From: Tethya wilhelma
Lineage: Eukaryota; Porifera; Demospongiae; Tethyida; Tethyidae
DNA length: 64,000 nt
Reading direction: 5' to 3'
NCBI GenBank assembly: GCA_964030475.1
Contig: CAXIPT010000004.1
Span: 5,713,009 to 5,777,008, forward strand
Shown here: positions 1-10,042 of the stretch, one piece after another
Numbering within the stretch: the stretch's first letter is position 1
Layout: each line of letters begins with the position of its first letter
Program-made: the position numbers and the translations under genes
The notes under the pieces: model-generated
Seen by the model: only the letters and a program-made list of their open reading frames with translations
Databases searched by the model: none
Told to the model about the DNA's origin: nothing

Positions 1-241
1 ACAATATTTGTGAACAAATATATATATAGCTGTATGGTTCATGTATCTAGAGATACTCTATATATACGACCTGATAAGTTTATAGGATTGCTTACTACTA
101 TGTAATTATTTGGAAAAGAAATGTGTACTTAACAAAAATCTGTATCTACAACTAAAAATATTGAGTATCGATTTTCTTGCAATCCTTTAATCAGTTTGCC
201 ACATGACTGTCACACCCTCCCGCTCCTCAGTCATGTGACTA

Positions 242-665
242 TCAGGCCGTCTCGCCCGAAGTCACATGACTGTGCACAATGCATGTTGAGCCGGTGGTTG
301 AGCCAGTTGTTTGAGTGATGTTGCCGTGGATGGCCGTGGACCTGCTAGTGGTCACCACAGAGCTGGTGGGAGGCGGGCAGGTGTTGGTGGTAGTGCATAG
401 CACGTCCATGCCACCATTGTAGGGTCCTTGAAATGTCTGTCAGTACAAAAGCATTTTATTGTTAGGGGTGAGAATAAAGTCTGTGACAAGTTTGTACGTG
501 CAAGTGTATAGATTTTTGTATTGGAAGTTTTTGAGAAAGATGCGAACACAATGAATGCAGCACAGTTGCTGCGAATGGATGCTATTTGCTTGTGTATAGG
601 CATTCTGGTCCTGTTCATGGGTACAGTGGTATTGTGTGATGTTTTATGATGCTCACCTGACTCAT
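242..665 (-). CDS. Small two-exon gene (locus 0): MSQ start exon plus Thr/Ser-rich terminal exon
   Basis: Start codon at 665-663; the coding part of the start exon is only ATG AGT CAG (665-657), followed by donor GTGAGC. This exon has an acceptor upstream (TTTCCTATTTCAG, exon starts at 699), so an untranslated first exon is implied. The next exon runs 436-242 behind acceptor TACTGACAG, opens in phase 0 and ends in TGA, giving 67 aa. The tail is Thr/Ser/Gly-rich with three Cys and contains TTTNTCPPPTSSVVTT; it has one N-x-T site (NIT) and no membrane segment. No signal peptide is visible. The layout matches the three loci to its right, but only one terminal exon is seen; others could lie beyond position 1. 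Not recognised. The frame is supported by splice signals and phase only. Confidence 0.45.
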
Positions 666-1153
666 TGTGCTGGGTTAATGTTAAAGTCTTGGAATTAGAC
701 TGAAATAGGAAAAAATTATGCATTATTATTCCATTACTAGTGTAATGTTGATGTCTATGGTGACATACAGTAGCATTGCTACCTGTGTCTGGTATCTGGC
801 TGCATCAATAAGCTATGCCAAAAAATTTTTTTGAAATTGTGTACCCATTGGCTTTAGTTGATAATTATGACTCACCATGCATTATGCTCTCCCTAGTAAT
901 CTAAATTCACATCCATTGCTGTTTTTACAGACTAAATGATATTTTTCCTTGTAAAAAATAATTTTGTAGGCTTTCAATAACACCTTTTAGAAATTGATTT
1001 ATATACATAAGCTGATTTATCAGCGAGGCTTAGCATACATAATTAGAAGTAGTAAAAAAATCTATATCTGCTAGGCTTTATATACATAATTATTTTGTTT
1101 TCAACTACGAAAAAAGTATCATGCTTTTAAATTACCTGCATGCATGTACTCAC

Positions 1154-1420
1154 TTTAAAAATTCAATCGTCCAATTAGCGTTAACTTTCTTCTTGGAGTT
1201 GATCTTCTTCGATCCCCTTGCTCTAGTTTCCCTCTCTGGAACTGATTCCTAATTTTCTCTTGTCTTACTTTTTGTACGATCACTGGCGTACTTCACACAC
1301 GCACGTCATATTGCGTTGTACGAAGCATGCCTTCTCATTGGCCAATTGCTTCAACCAATCAAACAATCTTGATGACTGCTACGTCACATTCTCAGTAACT
1401 TTTTTCGATAGAGGGGGAAA
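1154..1420 (-). promoter_or_regulatory. Putative 5' UTR exon and promoter of locus 0
   Basis: On the minus strand a purine-rich stretch without any ATG ends at 1154 at donor GTGAGT (1153-1148). It is the best candidate for an untranslated first exon spliced to the start exon at 699. Just upstream (1340-1365) lie two CCAAT-type motifs in opposite orientations (CATTGGCC and CCAATCAAAC), as at locus 3. The transcription start is not visible. Confidence 0.35.
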
Positions 1421-3174
1421 ATTTTTGCCACTCAAAAAGTTCATGCATGTATCTAAACTGCAGTGAGAGTAACTGATGCTTCAAGGTGACACTCATTCCT
1501 TTAAATAGGAGCTTACGGTATCTCTGTCTAGGATGCACGTGTCACAAGTGTGTACTTGGGTGGACCTTGGTGGACCATTTTATACGCTTCTCCTAGCTAC
1601 ACCACAGTACAGTGCAATACAGCAGTGGTTATGCTGTTAAGTGAATGAGGTATAAGATATTCATCACTTTGTGTGTGTGTTTAAAGCCGGTCAAGTGATG
1701 GCTTTGGACTTAGGGTGGCTGGCGGCAACAGTTTTGGGTCTTCATTTTGAGAGCAATTTTTAGAGCTAACATGTCTCCTTTGTAGCTTAATGAGATGGCT
1801 CATGAATATTCATGTGTGTGTTGGTGGGTGGAAATTTTATAATATCATGCATGTTGTGTGGAGATTGTGTTAGTGTGTATGGTATGGTTTATAGTGTGCT
1901 TTGCATATGATCTGTGCAGTGCTTTTGTGGTATACAATGGTCATGTAATATAGAACTATGGCTGAGTGGAGTATAGGTCACATGATTTAATGTCAGACAT
2001 TGTAGACTGTATATACATGTAGAGAGAAACTTTAAAATTGGAGAGTACCTCATATAAGTGTGTACTTGAATGATAGAGGAAACGTACGTATGAGTGTTAC
2101 AAGCTCCTGTTTGTGTCTTTCCTACCATGATTATGATGATTGATATCGTTTGTGATTAATCAGCATTGGTGTTAATTCTCTGTATGCCCATGCCGTGAAT
2201 AGACTTGATTAATTATTGATAATACTATAGGGTCGTACCCTCATATGCATGATTATGAACCAGTCATTCATTGTCTTCTCAGAATGCACCTCACTACTAT
2301 TATTATTAATAATATTATTATTATTATTATTATTTTTTAATATTATTGCTTTACAATTCACATTATAAAAAAGCTAGTCTTAGAATTAGCAGTGAGCTTG
2401 AAGTTAAAGAGTGTCCATTGAAGGTCAGCCAGAGTGAGCTGACTGTCAGGAAAAAAGTAAAACATAATAACTCATGTAGGTGGTATATATGTGAGCTGAA
2501 ATAGGAGTCCAACTCCTTGTACAATTGGAGAAGATTTGTAGACCAGGTTTGTCTCCGACCTTGATGTAGTTTTGACCTTAGCATGGTCAGCTCAGAGCCT
2601 CAACAAATGTAGCCATCATACAAATACCCATGCACTGTTGTGATTATGGCTAATACCACTATTAGTTGTTGATTGTATACAGTATCATGGCAACTAAATC
2701 TGTTTATCTTCACACCATAAAAATGTAACTTTTGACTACAAGAAGATAACAGATTCTGATCGCTCCATATAAAGTCTGTGGTGTTTCTCCTTTCTCATTC
2801 TCTACTGTGTTTATATCATTGAGTAGCCCTCTGTTTCCTGTCGTGGTGTGTAATTAGTAGTTTCCATGGCAACTTGGTTGTGATTAGGATGAGGTTGTTT
2901 ACACAGAGCACATTTATTGACATGTGCAGTGCATTTTTGCAGAAGAAATAGTTTTGTGTGACCATGCAGTGTGTGAATGGCTATGTGTTGATCTTGAGCA
3001 TTCATTCATTGTAATAGATTTAATAATCCTCCTAGAATTTATATTCCCTAATAATTAGGTATAATTGCATAAACAAATGAAAATTATTCATAACAATAAT
3101 AATATGTGAAACGTCCACATGCATACAAAATGCGATTTTGGTCTATACTAGTCATGACTGTATAGGTCTTTGTA
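1421..3174. other. Intergenic spacer, no gene seen
   Basis: AT-rich sequence with an ATT-type microsatellite near 2300-2335. The segment around 2830-2960 resembles 6415-6520 (shared TTTCCATGGCAACTTG and GTTTACACAGAG). The two copies lie downstream of the last terminal exons of loci 1 and 2, so the duplicated unit seems to include this 3' flank. Short open frames here have no splice or composition support. Confidence 0.5.
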
Positions 3175-3330
3175 TCAGTCTCTGCATTTCTTCACGACTA
3201 TTGTCCCCACAACTGCAGCTGCTCCTAAGATAATTAAAGTGGTGATGACTGGGTGCTCAATTGCTTTCCTTATCAAGCAGTCCTTGATTTGACCCAAGGT
3301 GCCATCATCAGGACGAGCGCTAGGATCACC
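3175..3330 (-). CDS. Locus 1 terminal exon 5 (last of the array)
   Basis: Acceptor CACACTAG, 51 codons and TGA. It has the longest hydrophilic N-terminus of the array (GDPSARPDDG, then IKDCLIRK), then EHPVITTLIILGAAAVVG and a basic KKCRD end. 53 aa with MP. Confidence 0.6.
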   Translation of the reverse strand, partial: GDPSARPDDGTLGQIKDCLIRKAIEHPVITTLIILGAAAVVGTIVVKKCRD

Positions 3331-5674
3331 CTAGTGTGATATCAAATAATACATAATATTGAGTCACCAAAAACATCATTCAGTTAATGATACTTAATTG
3401 TATCCATGACTTTAATCATTGCACAAAGTTTAAAATAAATATATTTTCCACACCTGATAAAAAATAATTTTAAAAAATACACCTCAAAAATGTAGAATTA
3501 GTTCAGTTTGTGATTAGCCATTGTATTTTTTGAACGCTGCTTTCAGTATGACTCCTACAGCACACACACCAACTACTGTAGCTAGGACAGGGTGGGCTAT
3601 TGCTGCTGCTATTAGGACTCCACTTGCTTTAGCTATCAGCTTGTCTTCACGTTCCGGTTTCTAAAAGTGTACATGAAGAATTAAATTTTATTATTGTCAT
3701 AAATAAAATCATTAACCATGGTGCGTGTATAGCTTGATGTTCATTATCATCTTACTGTGCTAGATAACTCATTGATCATCATATGCTACCATATAGTTGC
3801 CATTTATTTTTTAACCTGAATATCATTGTGGTGTGTTGTATGTCATATTAATGCAAAACAAAGAACAAAGAGTTGCTAGATATTAAACTATTCAAGTGTG
3901 ACACACACATCAGAAGTTTAAAAAGAAACGTTCATGTAGTTGAACTAATAATTGTGATCAAAAATGAAACTCCAGTTATGAGTTTATAAACTTTTTGATA
4001 ACTATTGTCCCAGCAACTGCTGTAGCTGTGATAGCAACTACTGTAGCTATCACAGGATTGGCTATAGCTGCTGCAATCACGGCTCCACTTGCTGTCGCTA
4101 TGACTGTCTGTTCTCGGCTGAGTTTCTAGAGACAATTACATTGGAAGAATTTTATGATAACTTCATATACCTAGGTTTTCATTACTGTATTGCGTATTGT
4201 ATGTAGGTAAGCATCTGAATGTGTGAGAAAATAATCTCTCTACTTATGTCATAATACTTTTGTACCATTAGTTTGTAACAAGAAACTCCTTTTAAAATAA
4301 AATAGAGATTTATAAAGTCATTGGTAACAAAGTTTTGTGGGATAAAAATGTTCAGTAATACACACAAACACACACACATGGAAGCAGCAATCTATAGTTT
4401 AGCAACAATAATAATGACATGATTAAAAAAAAAAAATTCTTGGAAGCAGCGTAATAAGGTGTGTACAGTAACCAAAGAGCTTAGCCAATTATCATCTTTT
4501 TGACCACTACTGTCCCAACAGCTACAGTAGCTCCTGCTACAACTGCTGCAGCTGCCACAGGATGAGCTATTGCTGCTTTTATAAGAACTACTGTCCAACC
4601 CTAGTGCATAGTAGCATACAAAAGAAAAGTAAAATTATTACCATACATCAGAACTAAATTAGCACAAGCCTATCGTATTGTAGCTGAGTGAATGTGTGAG
4701 TATCATATACTATTATACTTACAATAAGCCAACTGCATTTATCAAGAATTTTTTTATATATATAGTCATAAGCAACAACAGTATAATAGGATTTTGATTC
4801 AATTTTATGATACATGCGCGCACACACACACACACACACAAACAAACAATAAGCTATGGTTCAACAATTTTTAAAATACAAAGAATATTAAAAATTTCTG
4901 ACATGAGATTAAAACTAACTGAGACAGCATTAAAAATGTGTGCAGATTGTTCTGTTAAAGCAAAGAGTATTTTGTTGATGAGAGTCTATATATCTACATC
5001 TTCTCTGAAAGTATACTCTTTGAGTGCAGGGGTGCATGTTCAAAAAAAAACTCAACGAGAGAAAATTTTATACACGGCAATTGCTGCTGCCCCCACCACT
5101 ACCACTGCAGCACCAACTGGATGGGCTACTGCAGTCACTACTACTGCTGTGGTTACAGTAGACACAACACGATCTTTACGCTCAGGTTCCTAGTGCACAT
5201 GAAATATTGTGCAAAAAAAGACAATGTCAGATGACAGTTGTATCATTATATGTGTATGTAGAAGTGGGGGTTGCAGCTAGCCAAAAAAAACAAACAAAAA
5301 AAGGGAAAAAAGCACAATGCTTCAAAGATTGAAAGCTAACAATATTTTGATCAAGTTCTAGTAACATAGTCACACACAAGCACAATGCTTCCCAAACACA
5401 AATAATTGCTATGATTAGTCCTTTATTAATCTACATGGTCATTTAAACACCTATATGCACTCCTGCCCACTAACCACCCATAATAATTTTTTCATACTAA
5501 CAGCTGATGAACTGGTATTAAATGGTAGCCAATAGTTTAAATCTGATTGTAACATAGCCTAATTTCTTGCAAAAGTTCAAACATGATCACCTTTAGGCAC
5601 AACTAGATTCTCACACCCAAAAAATCTTTCTCTTTAGATGCATATAGATAATATTAGGTTAGACTTACCGGCAT
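3175..5674 (-). CDS. Locus 1: MP start exon with five alternative membrane-anchor terminal exons
   Basis: The start exon contributes ATG CCG (5674-5669) followed by donor GTAAGT. Five downstream exons each begin after a TAG acceptor, open in phase 0 and end with their own stop: 5189-5052, 4600-4481, 4125-3976, 3660-3514 and 3330-3175. Each would give a 41-53 aa protein: a short charged N-terminus, one hydrophobic Ala/Val/Ile-rich segment with a central His-Pro or Asn-Pro, and a short, mostly basic tail. No signal peptide is present, so a tail-anchored or signal-anchored membrane topology is inferred. Because each exon carries a stop, they are mutually exclusive. The reading could instead be tandem genes whose own start exons I cannot see, but no second start exon with a donor was found inside the array. 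No AATAAA was obvious directly after the stops. Confidence 0.6.
3514..3660 (-). CDS. Locus 1 terminal exon 4
   Basis: Acceptor ACTTTTAG, 48 codons and TAA. It opens KPEREDK, then ASGVLIAAAIAHPVLATVV and a basic KK end. 50 aa with MP. One Cys lies in the membrane segment. Confidence 0.6.
   Translation of the reverse strand, partial: KPEREDKLIAKASGVLIAAAIAHPVLATVVGVCAVGVILKAAFKKYNG
3976..4125 (-). CDS. Locus 1 terminal exon 3
   Basis: Acceptor GTCTCTAG, 49 codons and TAA. It opens KLSREQ, then a hydrophobic stretch with IANPVIATVV (Asn-Pro where sister exons have His-Pro), and ends in a basic KKF tail. 51 aa with MP. It is closely related to terminal exon 4 in the ASG-VIAAAIA block, so the two probably arose by exon duplication. 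Confidence 0.6.
   Translation of the reverse strand, partial: KLSREQTVIATASGAVIAAAIANPVIATVVAITATAVAGTIVIKKFINS
4481..4600 (-). CDS. Locus 1 terminal exon 2
   Basis: Acceptor GCACTAG, 39 codons and TAA. The hydrophilic N-terminal part is nearly absent (starts GWTVVLIK), then IAHPVAAAAVV and a basic end with KKM. This is the shortest member of the array (41 aa with MP). A single-pass hydrophobic helix fills most of the protein. Confidence 0.58.
   Translation of the reverse strand, partial: GWTVVLIKAAIAHPVAAAAVVAGATVAVGTVVVKKMIIG
5052..5189 (-). CDS. Locus 1 terminal exon 1
   Basis: Acceptor CACTAG, then 45 codons and TGA. It begins EPERKDR, similar to KPERED in terminal exon 4, and continues into a Thr/Val/Ala helix containing VAHPVG and ending YKIFSR. 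With the MP start it gives 47 aa. Single hydrophobic segment of about 28 residues around the His-Pro. Confidence 0.6.
   Translation of the reverse strand, partial: EPERKDRVVSTVTTAVVVTAVAHPVGAAVVVVGAAAIAVYKIFSR
5669..5674 (-). CDS. Start exon of locus 1 (Met-Pro)
   Basis: ATG CCG followed directly by donor GTAAGT. The frame stays open upstream for about 32 codons to a TAA, without another ATG, so this ATG is the first in-frame start. A longer N-terminus through an upstream exon cannot be excluded. Confidence 0.55.
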
Positions 5675-5847
5675 TCTCGTTTGTTGGTAGTGTAACTTTG
5701 AGTGCTTAAAGTTTCTTGCGGCAAGGAAATTATCTTGCTGACTGTCAAATTCTAAGCCGTAGGCTCCTAATTATGTACCCGTCCATTTTGAGGTGACGTA
5801 CTACTGCTGACTGAGACAGTGTGCCTAATAGTAGTATCCTTGCACGT

Positions 5848-6165
5848 GCTATATAGAAGATGTTCCACACGTGCAGGCTTATCTTGTATCTTAATAGAAT
5901 ATACGGTACGGAAGTCCATGCCACCTAACAAGTGGGCTGTCCATGCTACATGTGAAGTACACATTGTGTTAGATGTGCTCCAGTACACTGCTGTACACTG
6001 GCTCTTATGGCACTAAATGGTTGTTCTCTACATTTCTGGAGATCATATTCATATCTCCTGGCAAAGCCCGTCAAATGCTCTCCATCCTTCTGACGGCAAC
6101 TGTCTCATGTGTGACCCAACAACCACTCATGAATATTCAATAGCTCTGTTTAGCTTCATGCATTT
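5848..6165 (-). promoter_or_regulatory. Upstream region shared by loci 1-3 (copy 1)
   Basis: About 300 bp that recurs at 10283-10605 and 14948-15190, each time just upstream of a start exon on the minus strand. Shared blocks include GTACACTGCTGTACACTGG, TGGCACTAAATGGTTG, CTTCTGACGGCAACTG and GTGACCCAACAACCACTCAT. Copies of a common promoter or upstream control region are the simplest reading, because the similarity sits at the same relative place in all three units; a dispersed repeat is the alternative. Confidence 0.5.
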
Positions 6166-6629
6166 ATGCATTCCTATGCATTGTTGTTTATGTTCGATGT
6201 ATTAGAGTTGGATTGAATTTGTTTCATTATTTTTGTGTTTTTGTGACACTGGAAATGAGCTATAAACTGTAGGACATTACATACTCACATATGCAAACTT
6301 TATATACTTAAGAGTAATATGGCGTGTTTAATACTACTAACAACTATATAGTTATAGACATTAATTTTGGAGTTTTTTCATCAAAAAATCCTTTTTGTTT
6401 TCCCTTTTTCTTATTATACTGCTCTGCTTCCTATTGTAGTGTAATTAGTTGTAATTTCCATGGCAACTTGTTTACACAGAGTACTTATCAGTGTAGTGTG
6501 CAGACAGTTTGATCTAGGGTCCTGCTTGCTTCATGCAGTGATTTGATGAAAGACATTAGTTTATTTTAGTTTTTATATACGTAGACAAGAGTATTCAGTG
6601 CAAAAATGTTACTACTCAAAATAATCTGT

Positions 6630-6785
6630 TTATTTTCCTTGCATCCACTTAATTCCATAATAAACACCAAGCGTTGTCACAGCACCAATTCCAACTGCTA
6701 TTACTAGTGGATATCCTGCTTCTTTGATAACGTCTTTTAATAGTACTGTACGGGAGTGGGCTAAATGTCCATTTGGAAAATGATT
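6630..6785 (-). CDS. Locus 2 terminal exon 7 (last of the array)
   Basis: Acceptor TATTGCAG, 51 codons and TAA; 53 aa with MG. Head NHFPNGHLAHSR, then amphipathic LLKDVIKEAG, one helix (YPLVIAVGIGAVTTLGVYYG) and a basic end KWMQGK. Distant in sequence from exons 4-6 but with the same layout. Confidence 0.58.
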   Translation of the reverse strand, partial: NHFPNGHLAHSRTVLLKDVIKEAGYPLVIAVGIGAVTTLGVYYGIKWMQGK

Positions 6786-9700
6786 CTGCAATATGTAGTA
6801 GACAATTATTGCTATAATCAGTCACAATATGGTTGACTTGAAGGTAAAAACAAGATTAGTCAAATAATTAAGAGTTAAATTATTGTACCACAAATTATGC
6901 TGTAACGTAGCTAGGTAAAAAATATTGTGCTGAAAACAGCTAGAAATGTTCTGTTCATTGTTAAAAAAAGATTTAGCCTTTGCCTGTAAACCAGTAAATG
7001 CCAACTCCCGCTGCAACACCAACTGAAACAGCAGCTGCTACCGGAGCTCCTAGCACTCCAACTACCAGCAAAGCCCCCACTCCTCCCATTTCTGCCAGCA
7101 CTACACGAGGTTTCCTTGGAGTTGGGTTTGGATATGGTGAACCCTATACAGTATATGTTGAATGGATTTTCATGCATAAATATTCAACTAGTAGTACAGT
7201 GAGTGCTCTAAGCAAATACTCAGCTGTGGCCACCACCACATTTCAGGACCACAATAATGTTCTATTTACATAGAGGTAATACAAGTCTGCATTGATTAAG
7301 ATGATTGTCACTTTATATACCTTTATATATAAACTTAGCATTAAGCTGTTAAATTTATAGGGTATGTTTAGTTATAATCACGGGTTCTAACTGTTCACAA
7401 ATCATGTGTACTATATAAGTTTAGCTAAGAATTCAAACTAGCAACACAAATTGTGGTGTAGCTAAAAATTATGCTAAAATACAGCTAAAAATAATATAGA
7501 GTTCTGTTCTTTGTCAAAAGATTTAGCTTTTGCCAGTAAACCAGTAAATGCCAACTCCCGCTGCAACACCAACTGAAACAGCAGCTGCTACTGGAGCTCC
7601 TAGCACTCCAACTATCAGCAAAGTCCCCACTCCTCCCATTTCTGCCAGCACTACACGAGAATTGTTTGGATTTGGATTAGGATACGGTGAACCCTATACA
7701 GTATGTTGAATGGATTGCATGTGTAAATATTCAACCATGCAGTAGTATTGAGAGTGCTCTAAATAATCGACAACTGTAGCCCCCACTGCATGCATCTCTG
7801 AACCCTCATTTGCATAATGCTAGTACTGTATTGTACCATTAGCCAGGTGACTGTCATTATACCTAAAAGCAAAATTAATACAGCATTGAGCAGCTATAGC
7901 TTGAATAGCTATTTAGATAATCAAAGGGTTCTAACTATTCACAAATCATTTTCTACATAAAATTCAAGCTAATAACAAATTGTGTAGCTAGACAAAAAAT
8001 ATATACTAAAGTACAGCTCAAAAGATTCTGTTTGTTGTCAAAAAAGATTAGCCTTTCCCTGTAAACCAGTAAATGCCCAATCCCGCTGCAACACCAACTG
8101 AAACAGCAGCTGCTACTGGAGCTCCTAACACTCCAACTACCAGCAAAGCCCCCACTCCTCCCATTTCTGCCAGCACTGTGCGAGAATCTGGCAGATGTCC
8201 AGGTGGATAGGTTCGACCCTAGAATATGTTTTATATATTATCACTTTAAATTTTTTTACATGCTCATAGTGTGTGCATGTGCTTGTACGTCACATTAGTA
8301 TCCTTTTTTTACTTCATAGTTCCACGAATCTGTATTGGCGTATTTTTTTTTTCTTAGACTAGTCTCAATAAGTTTATTTACTTGAGTGTAAAGCATATGT
8401 ACCTTCTCAAGCACAAATTTTGTGTAAATTAAAAAAATATTTAAAATACAATATATTGTTTTTGTATAAAAAACTGTTAGATTATTTGAAACAAAGTCCT
8501 ATCAGTATGCTTGCATGTCCAATTATTTACAGTGTAGATTGATTTAGCTGTCACAGATTGTGTCCATCATTATGCTAGTCTTTACAACAGCAGTAGTATA
8601 TGATAACAAATGGTATTCCAACTATGGTCAGGCAACAAAAGATAACCCATGGGCAGCGAAAGCAGCATGGTGTATCATCATCACGAGATCCTGATATCTC
8701 TCCTCCTGGATAATCCTAGTAATATGAATGGATAGATTCTTTTTCCCCATATATCTCATAACAATAAGCAAGTCAATGTTCATGTCATTAAAGCTTGTTG
8801 TGTCCAGTGGATAGAGCCACTACACAGTTATTTGACCACAGTTATGAAATTTACATATAGATACTGTAGCTATACATGTACAAAACTGGTGTTGTGTGCC
8901 TGCACAGTTTGCCTGTAAGTTGCATACACATACACAAAGCTATACACATTTTCTTGACAATGTGTATCTGTGTATAATAAGCTATACAAATTTAATCTTG
9001 CAAAAAAAAAACCCAGACATAACAGAATTCATAATAGTGATAAAGATTTTTGCACTTGTCTATTGAGAAATCTAGTTTAAAAAGTTTTTATTTTTATAAT
9101 TATAGTGTTTTTTTGTCCACAAAAAGCATAAAGAATATACTTGAAGCCTAAGAATTAACTAAAGCTTAAAAGCCATGCACTATTGTGTTCTAGTCTTTAG
9201 TGAGATATTTGATTCCAACATATCCACCAGTTACAATCCCAGCACCAGCTGCTCCTATGCCAATCACAGGTAAGATTGCAGGTCCAACTACACCTACTGC
9301 TACTACTCCTGAAGCCACTCCTGATACTGCAGCCACAGTAGCTACTTCACGTTTGGTGACTAGTGGCTCGTGGCCATGCCCTTTCTTTTTGCCACCATCA
9401 TACTTAGACTAAATCAAAGGAGGAAATTTTTTTTTCGGTTCAAATTTCTCAAAATACATAGTGGTATTGTTACTTTTAGATTAAATTTTGTTAAAATTAT
9501 ACAAAGAAGTTGAAGTTGAAATTTTTTAAGTTAAAAAAACACACTGTTTTTTTGGAATAGCCAAACTGCCAAAGAATGTGTTAACTCGAATAAAGTATTT
9601 AAAATGAAGACAACAAATAAGTCTAAAAAAGCAGACATATATACCATACAGCTAAAATAGGAACACATATCTATGCTCAGTCTTGTGTTTTACAGTGAAC

Positions 9701-10042
9701 TTGGTTTCTATTGTTTCTACATATACCACAATAGTAACACAAAACAAAAGGTATTCCAATTATTGTAAATGCAAAAAAGATAAGAAGACATTTGCAGTAC
9801 GGGGGAAGTGGACGAGATGGATCAGGGCAAGGATCAGGATAGCAAAAGCAACCACTGTTAGTATTGTCCTAAACAATCAATATTTTTCACAAAATCTTAG
9901 GTTGTTAATTGTAACAAAAAACATGCAAGTTTACAAGCTTGTTTTTTTTTTATTTTCGTGCAAATTAGCTAGACAATTATGGGCTTTTCTTTCTTTAACA
10001 GCTAGACAAAGTGCCAAGTATTTGTAGTACACTTACCCCCAT
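6630..10042 (-). CDS. Locus 2: MG start exon with seven alternative terminal exons
   Basis: The start exon supplies ATG GGG (10042-10037) before donor GTAAGT. Seven exons follow, all phase 0 with their own stop: 9868-9677, 9408-9190, 8715-8575, 8218-8048, 7693-7523, 7143-6973 and 6785-6630. Products would be 48-74 aa. Three types occur: two Cys-rich membrane proteins sharing a TIxGIPFV core (exons 1 and 3), a His/Lys-led Gly/Ala/Val protein (exon 2), and Gly/Ala/Val helices ending in aromatic-plus-basic tails (exons 4-7). Every product starts Met-Gly, so N-myristoylation is possible but not shown. As with locus 1, mutually exclusive last-exon use is inferred from the single start exon, common phase and separate stops. 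Confidence 0.6.
6973..7143 (-). CDS. Locus 2 terminal exon 6
   Basis: Acceptor CTGTATAG, 56 codons and TAA. Head GSPYPNPTPRKP, shared Gly/Ala/Val helix, end IYWFTGKG. 58 aa with MG. Confidence 0.62.
   Translation of the reverse strand, partial: GSPYPNPTPRKPRVVLAEMGGVGALLVVGVLGAPVAAAVSVGVAAGVGIYWFTGKG
7523..7693 (-). CDS. Locus 2 terminal exon 5
   Basis: Acceptor CTGTATAG, 56 codons and TAA. Same length and helix as exons 4 and 6 (A to T and V to I changes in the helix), with head GSPYPNPNPNNS. Ends IYWFTGKS. Intron sequence on both sides is also similar to that around exon 6, showing recent local duplication. Confidence 0.62.
   Translation of the reverse strand, partial: GSPYPNPNPNNSRVVLAEMGGVGTLLIVGVLGAPVAAAVSVGVAAGVGIYWFTGKS
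8048..8218 (-). CDS. Locus 2 terminal exon 4
   Basis: Acceptor ATTCTAG, 56 codons and TAA; 58 aa. One of three nearly identical exons: the helix GVLGAPVAAAVSVGVAAG and the end IYWFTGK are shared, while the first 11 residues (GRTYPPGHLPD) differ from its two sisters. Confidence 0.62.
   Translation of the reverse strand, partial: GRTYPPGHLPDSRTVLAEMGGVGALLVVGVLGAPVAAAVSVGVAAGLGIYWFTGKG
8575..8715 (-). CDS. Locus 2 terminal exon 3, Cys-rich membrane protein
   Basis: Acceptor ATTACTAG, 46 codons and TAG; 48 aa with MG. Acidic head (SRDDDTP), then CCFRCPW and a helix with LTIVGIPFVIIYYCCC. Eight Cys in 46 residues, clustered at both membrane edges. General layout resembles small Cys-rich transmembrane modules, but family membership is not claimed. 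Confidence 0.6.
   Translation of the reverse strand, partial: DYPGGEISGSRDDDTPCCFRCPWVIFCCLTIVGIPFVIIYYCCCKD
9190..9408 (-). CDS. Locus 2 terminal exon 2, Gly/Ala/Val-rich membrane protein
   Basis: Acceptor TTTGATTTAG, 72 codons and TAG; longest product of the array (74 aa). It begins SKYDGGKKKGHGHEP, continues with TKREVATVAAV, then about 45 hydrophobic Gly/Ala/Val residues interrupted by GPAILPVIG (perhaps two short helices), and ends YLTKD. MG-S-K followed by Lys-rich sequence resembles myristoyl-plus-basic membrane signals. Confidence 0.6.
   Translation of the reverse strand, partial: SKYDGGKKKGHGHEPLVTKREVATVAAVSGVASGVVAVGVVGPAILPVIGIGAAGAGIVTGGYVGIKYLTKD
9677..9868 (-). CDS. Locus 2 terminal exon 1, Cys-rich membrane protein
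   Basis: Acceptor TTGTTTAG, 63 codons and TGA; 65 aa with MG. Pro/Cys-rich head (CFCYPDPCPDPSRP), then one membrane segment containing TIIGIPFVLCYYC, and a hydrophilic tail with further Cys. Homologous in the helix to terminal exon 3. Juxtamembrane Cys could be palmitoylated (inference). Confidence 0.6.
   Translation of the reverse strand, partial: DNTNSGCFCYPDPCPDPSRPLPPYCKCLLIFFAFTIIGIPFVLCYYCGICRNNRNQVHCKTQD
10037..10042 (-). CDS. Start exon of locus 2 (Met-Gly)
   Basis: ATG GGG followed by GTAAGT. The upstream in-frame sequence is open for some 34 codons to a TAG but has no ATG and low-complexity composition, so it is read as 5' UTR. The second residue, Gly, would be exposed after Met removal. 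Confidence 0.55.

Noticed and set aside
4807..5193. 128-codon plus-strand frame
   Set aside because: Antisense shadow of locus 1 terminal exon 1, whose minus-strand frame has splice signals and family resemblance.
6911..7273. Plus- and minus-strand frames over 6.9-7.3 kb
   Set aside because: Out-of-frame readings of the locus 2 exon at 6973-7143; the chosen frame is repeated in two sister exons.
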